A DNA stretch of 64,000 nt from Dasyornis broadbenti. Lineage: Eukaryota; Chordata; Aves; Passeriformes; Dasyornithidae. The stretch lies in contig VZRN01005169.1 of the NCBI GenBank assembly GCA_013397935.1, positions 434,001 to 498,000 of the forward strand, read 5' to 3'. Below the pieces are notes generated by a model. It ran no database searches. It saw nothing but the letters and a program-made list of their open reading frames with translations, and was not told the origin of the DNA. Position numbers and translations under genes: made by a program. Shown here piece by piece: positions 58,893-64,000 of the stretch. Each line of letters opens with the position of its first letter. Positions within the stretch are counted from its first letter, which is position 1.

Positions 58893-61703
58893 GGGTGCAA
58901 GGAAGATGCAGATGGATGTAAGCTCCAAGCTGGGTGCAGAATATATTTTTTTCCATTTTTTTCTCCCCACCTTCTGCTTAGGAGTTAGAAAGTGCCAGTT
59001 TATCAGACTGCAGGTGTCAACTTCAACAATTTTAGAATGGTTTCAGAATTAATCTGATGTTATTGGAATGGCTTTTAGATCCTTAGCTCCTGAAGTCAAG
59101 TTTTACTGGAAGTTGGCTGCCAGATTTCATTTTAAAGCACAATTTAGCTTTGTGATTGCTACAAGCAGCTTAAGAGTAAAACCCAAAGGATTATTGCAGG
59201 CTTAAAAGTCAGATAACCTATACAAACTTGAATTTTTATTTTTCATATACTATTTTTCCTGATTTATGGTGAATATCAATGACTTAGGGTAAGTAGAAAT
59301 ATTCATAAAAAACTGAGCCAAGGTATCTGGCACACTTGCACACTCCTTTTTCATGGCGAACCTTCTCATTGCTGAGATTGTATATCCTCATCCTTCATAA
59401 CTGCATAGCTTGCCACTGTGTGGCCATACCTGGCACTGGCTTTGCCAAAATCTGCAAATCGTTCTTGTTCATCTATTTCAAGAGCAAATTAGGAAAAAAC
59501 ATAAAATCAGTGTCCAAATTTGCCCGTGCTGCACTGAAGGTAAATGTATGCCTTGCATTTATAAATAAATCTCTGTTCAAAAAATGTGGCTGAATAGCAA
59601 AGAAGTCTTACAGATCGATTCAGTTATTATTTTTGGATAAGAAAATGGTTGGCTAATTAGAGTTGCAATCCTTGTTCCACCCCTGGGTGGCAGAACAGGG
59701 ACATGCCTAAAGTCTCAAATACACCTGCTCTGCCATTTCACTCACAGATTCCTGTTCCTGGAGAAAAGACAAGAGCCTCACACTCATTAGCCATGGCAGG
59801 ATCCTGCACATTAAACTTACCCATAAGGCCAATCTCCAGGCATGACTTTAGCAGCAGAAGGATGTGTGTCCTGCCTGCCGGGAGCATCAAGGATTATTTT
59901 CCTTTCTAAGCATGGTTAGAGGTCACCTCTCTTTAGTGTCCTGGCAGTAAGTAAGGCGTCCTCCCATTATGATGATCAGGGAAGGGTGGATCAAGTCAGC
60001 CAAGTGCACTGTAGATCACACAAACCCATTGCAAACAGTTCCTGGAGCTTTTCTATACCATATTTTATTTTAGATTTTTCCTTTCTAAGGAGAATCTCCC
60101 TCTTTCCCCTGCACACATCTCATTTTGGGGAATGACTGCGCATTAGTCATTGTTTCAGTGTTATTTCACTGAAGCTACTCAAGTATAGCTTCAGTACCCA
60201 AGAGAAATATGCAGAGCAATTCAGGTGTCACTCAGGCAATGGTATGGCTATTACAGGTATGGGTGGCCTCCAAGAGCTGGCCTCCAGCAGATATGTGAAT
60301 ATAGGTGCTCATCCACTCCTCCTTCCCTCTAGTGCATCACAGCAAGGGGCCATGGGCTGTTTCTGCAGATTAAATGCCATCCTGTGAATTCAAATTCCCA
60401 CCCAGACTGCAGCGATTCATGTGGCACCAGAGAAGAAAAAGCATAAAATCAGAGTTTACCTTATAATGAGACAGCAAGCTAGGAGCCAAGGGATAGGAGT
60501 TCTCTGCCTATTTTGGCTGCAATTTTTGGCAATCCGCTTAATCCACCAGTTTGCCACTCCTATAAAAAATGGAAAACTCCTATCCATTTTCCTACCTAAT
60601 CTCTATGTAGGTAAATTTTCATTTCACTCTCCTCATTAATAAAACATAATTTGAGCTGGGAACTGCCATCCAATGGACAAGCATCTGAACATCTCTGTGG
60701 AGTAATTTTTGACCCCCCTTCCCTCTTTATGTCTCAGTGATGGACTTGTGAGTCATAGAATTCTGCTACAGAGCCTCTTCCCGTCATAAAATTCTAATTG
60801 CAAATTAACCTTTGTTTCATTCCTTGTAAAAACATTATTCTCCCTGTAATTGAAAAAGAAGGGAGCACAGTAACAAAGCACCTGTTTATTGCTGAGCTTT
60901 GTCTGAAATGTAAAGTGTTATGTTATCAACTATTGCCTAACTTGTGAACTAATTAAAAATATAATGTAAGTACATAGGATTTTTCAGGAGTCTGTGAGTA
61001 GTAATTGGACTGCCCGGATACTCTGACATCTTAAATATGCTGGTTTTGCATGGAGCTACTACAATATGTTTTGGATTTTTAGCATGACTACATGTTCATA
61101 TAATGAGAAAGAAAATTTAACAAGGCTTGTAGCTAAATTATCTTTTGCTATTAATCATTTCTCTACACTGACATAAATTCAATTGCTCTAAAAGCATTTA
61201 AATGCTGAGGAAGATTTTGCAGTCTCTTCACATGCAAACTCTGAGAGAAATCATTTGAGATTTTTACGTACCATTGGCTTGCAGTACATTAATAATCTGA
61301 TTTAAAACATTGTGGAACAGCAGGAAGCCTCCATTTGATATCAACTAGCTTTTCATCCAGCCGTAATTGAAAAGCAGAGATATTTTTCCTGTTGAAGTTC
61401 TTTCATATGAAAGTCCCAATAGATGCCAATAAACTGAACATGTGAGTTGTTATGGAGAGATCAGAAAAAAGGTTTTCAGTTAGTGGGGAATGATATCCAG
61501 TATTTTCCTGCCGCTGTTTGTAGACTTAAGTTTGATGATTAAAAACATCTGTGGAAGCAAGTTCTGAGTGTAGTGAGGAGAAAAGAAATATTTCTACTCG
61601 AAGTTCTCACTGTAATAAACAATTCTTTTCCTGAGTCTGTAATGGACTAGATCAATAAAACAATTGATGGTAACCATGGGAGAAGAAGAATAACAGCCTC
61701 GTT
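58893..61703. other. Noncoding, no gene seen
   Basis: AT-rich unique sequence. 60.84-61.40 kb is especially AT-rich, frame-poor and repeat-free and may include conserved noncoding sequence. A 72-codon frame at 60421-60639 is unrecognisable. Confidence 0.5.
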
Positions 61704-61870
61704 TAACATTTATAGACTGATGCTGCTGAAAGACTTTCTAAATGCTTTAATTAAGCATCACAACAACCCTATGATGTACCATACAGGAAGAGTTATTATC
61801 TGTATTTTACAGGTGGAGATCAGCACTAAAGACCTCCTCTCCAGGGTCTTGCTAATTCACTCCCAGTCAT
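61704..61870 (-). repeat. MIR-family SINE relic
   Basis: The plus strand follows the reverse complement of MIR: TTTATAGACTGATGCTGC, TTTCTAAATGCTTTAATTAA, then CATCACAACAACCCTATGAT, AGAGTTATTATCTGTATTTT and ACAGGTGGAG. The CACAACAACCCTATGA and TTATTATC...ATTTTACAG phrases are diagnostic. It is the clearest MIR relic in the window. Confidence 0.65.
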
Positions 61871-64000
61871 TTACCCCCAGCTTTGGAGAATGTACCCTCA
61901 TCTCTATATAAGGTTATTTATAGGTCAACCTTCAGAATAAATGGTCTTGGGACTAAGACTCAGATCTGAAAGAGGTTGTTTTGAGGGGAAGGTGCTGCTG
62001 CTTTGGGTACTGAGAATCTTTTACTCTGTGTGTGGGGAGATTGGAAAAAATCAGAACAGAAATTATGAGAGTGGGAAACTGCATGAAACCAATACTTTCA
62101 GAGCAATATTTGCACATCACACATCCCACCTATGTGTTCCTAATATTTTTTGGTGTTTGGGTCCAGGCTATCAAAAATCCTGGATCATAAGTGCTACTAG
62201 GGATGCTGTGTGGTCCCCAGTGTGTGATCACCTGCAGCTAGCCAAGAGACAATGAAGAAGACAGGGAGCTTACACGCTGACATTTGATATATAAGTAATT
62301 TTGTCCAACCTTCACTTCAAAAAATTAACCGAGGATTGTTTAAATAGGAATACCACAGAGGTGAAAGAACCTTCCTTCTTGTCTTACACTGTTCTCTCCT
62401 AAGAAAGGAGGGAGTTTTCACCTTTGTCAGGAGGCGTCACAGCTTCCATGCTCATCTCCCAGGAGCATGTTTAGAGGTGTCCTTGGATACACCCACTCTC
62501 CATCATTCCTAGTGAGGTCTTCCCATTACACTTTCCTGGAGAGATCTTCTCCTGGGACTTTCCCATTATTTTATCTGATGATGTTCAGCACAGGGTGGAT
62601 CTTCTCTGGGGATTCTGAAGAATGGCTGCAGGATGTATGGTCCTAGATGCTCTATTGATACATAGTAAAAGTGGCTCCATTCCCAACAGGAGATTTTCTG
62701 TGTCTTTGTTTCTCTTCATCCCTCATCCTTCCATACCCCTTCTGTGAAACATGACCAGTACTCTTTCTTCTGCTATCCTCTGCATCTTACTGAACTAAAC
62801 AGTGGCTCCTACTTTGCTTTACTCTTGGCACATTTCTGTTGTGTTGGATAATGGGCAGCTCCAAGGGAGTGACGTGTTATGAAAATAAACAAGACCAAAG
62901 CACTTGCAAATGCAACTTATCAGGTCTACCAAGGACTGGAGCCTACTTCCTGCACTGGCTGTTCCCAGGCTGCTTTCACTTACAACTTGACCTTAGCTGG
63001 CAGTGACAGATGTGGAGGGAACAGCAGTGAATGTACTTCAGTGTATGCAAAGACGTTCTTCCAGGCAGAGATCCTGAAATCCCCTCATTAGGTGCAGAAT
63101 GAGCCAGAAGACATTTATTTATTCAGAGATGATTATGTCATCTTCCATTACGAGCACATGTGTGCCCAGGGAGCTGAACTGTGTCTGCTTTTCTGCATCA
63201 CAGACCCCTCTCTGGGACATCCAAAATCAGTTCCTCTTGGAACCATGGAATAACTACATGTCAGAAACCATGGCTGGACCTATGCATCCCCTGAATGGTG
63301 AGAGACACACTTGGGTTTTCGGGAGTTAAATTTGGCCTTTCAGGCGTAAGTTATGAAAAGAAAGGCTGTCCCTTTACTATGGGTGAGCACTGTTCCTTCT
63401 CAGTGCTTCAGAGTGGTTTGTCTTGTCTTGAAAGCCTTTATCTGCTGAAGGCAATCTCTTCCACAACATTATGCTATGGGACCAGCCTCTGATTCAGGAA
63501 ACTGTTTACTGAAATTAGGCTAAATTTCATTACTTAGTTTGGCAGACATCTTTCTTCTCTCACCTCAAATAAAAATTTCTTAGACCCATTATGCATTTAT
63601 TCTCTTCATAGAGTCACCTCCTGATCTTTGGGCCTTACAGTTCGCCATCCCTGGCCAAATCATAGATGACCTCACGTGGCAGCTGTGTCCAAGCAGCTGA
63701 AGTCCCATCCTTGCTGTTGAATCAATGAGAATTTCCTTTGTACTGATCCTTTTTTCCAGTTAGGTGGCATGGCAGCCTATATTTGAGAGAGAGAGATGAG
63801 AAGCTGATGGGGGATTTCTGTTTCCCATATATTTTTCATCCAAGCAGTGTTTGGAGTGGCTTGCATTTACAGGCATCATAATTGTCTGGAGTGCTTTTAC
63901 CAAAGAGTGCCTGGTAAAAATGGCCTTTTCCTTTCCCCTCCACAGCACTTTCAAATATCTCATTGCAGAGTGCATCTTTTATCTTCAGCAAAACCAACCA
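61871..64000. other. Noncoding, no gene seen
   Basis: Unique sequence to the window edge. Short frames (61941-62255, 62879-63091 and 63099-63329) are unrecognisable. No repeat was recognised. Confidence 0.5.

Noticed and set aside
1..64000. Endogenous retrovirus, DNA transposon, CRISPR array, tRNA or rRNA gene, bacterial-type operon
   Set aside because: No LTR pair, retroviral gene, terminal inverted repeats with transposase, regular spacer array, cloverleaf or ribosomal core was recognised in either strand.

Overview
The window is vertebrate nuclear DNA, almost certainly from a bird. The best evidence is three 3' fragments of the CR1 LINE. They carry the 8-base terminal repeat (ATTCTATG-like) and the 3' module known from avian CR1; the wording of that module resembles neoavian or passerine CR1-J/E copies more than typical chicken copies. 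Ancient, strongly decayed CR1 and MIR-like fragments are also present. Nothing looks bacterial, viral or plasmid-like. There are no operons, no long open frames (the longest is about 150 codons, on the scale expected by chance) and no rRNA, tRNA or CRISPR.

Layout. 1-20 kb is noncoding sequence with an A/C-rich tract (776-945), a MIR-like relic (about 8966-9080), one CR1 fragment on the plus strand (10291-10701), a T/G-rich tract (11489-11553) and AT-rich blocks that look like conserved noncoding elements. Around 20.2-20.35 kb is the best candidate internal exon, on the minus strand: 117 bases, phase 1 in and phase 1 out, with a perfect GTAAGT donor. 21.3-22.7 kb holds an ancient CR1 followed by a younger one, both on the minus strand. 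23-34 kb is noncoding with MIR relics and a perfect 20-bp hairpin at 26407-26450. About 38.39-39.02 kb is the only clear CpG island. It leads into a candidate first coding exon on the plus strand (38989-39021, 11 codons, MEGLLSPMRTK, then a GTAGGG donor) preceded by three short upstream ORFs. 39-64 kb would be the first intron of that gene if the exon is real. It holds decayed CR1s (about 39.99, 53.9 and 56.25 kb), another A/C tract (56997-57097), a younger CR1 (58510-58892) and a MIR relic (61704-61870).

How it fits together. The simplest reading is a gene-poor, intron- or desert-like region around one CpG-island promoter, with a plus-strand gene starting at about 38.7-39.0 kb and running out of the window, and a separate minus-strand transcript with an exon at 20.2 kb. 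I could not name either gene from its peptide. I found no coherent new biological system; the items worth checking are the two exon candidates, the promoter with its upstream ORFs, the hairpin and several blocks that may be conserved enhancers.

Limits. Calls of conserved noncoding elements rest on composition and motif clustering only, because no alignment was possible. Repeat family names come from recognising consensus wording by eye, so boundaries are approximate to about 10-30 bases, and more for the ancient copies.
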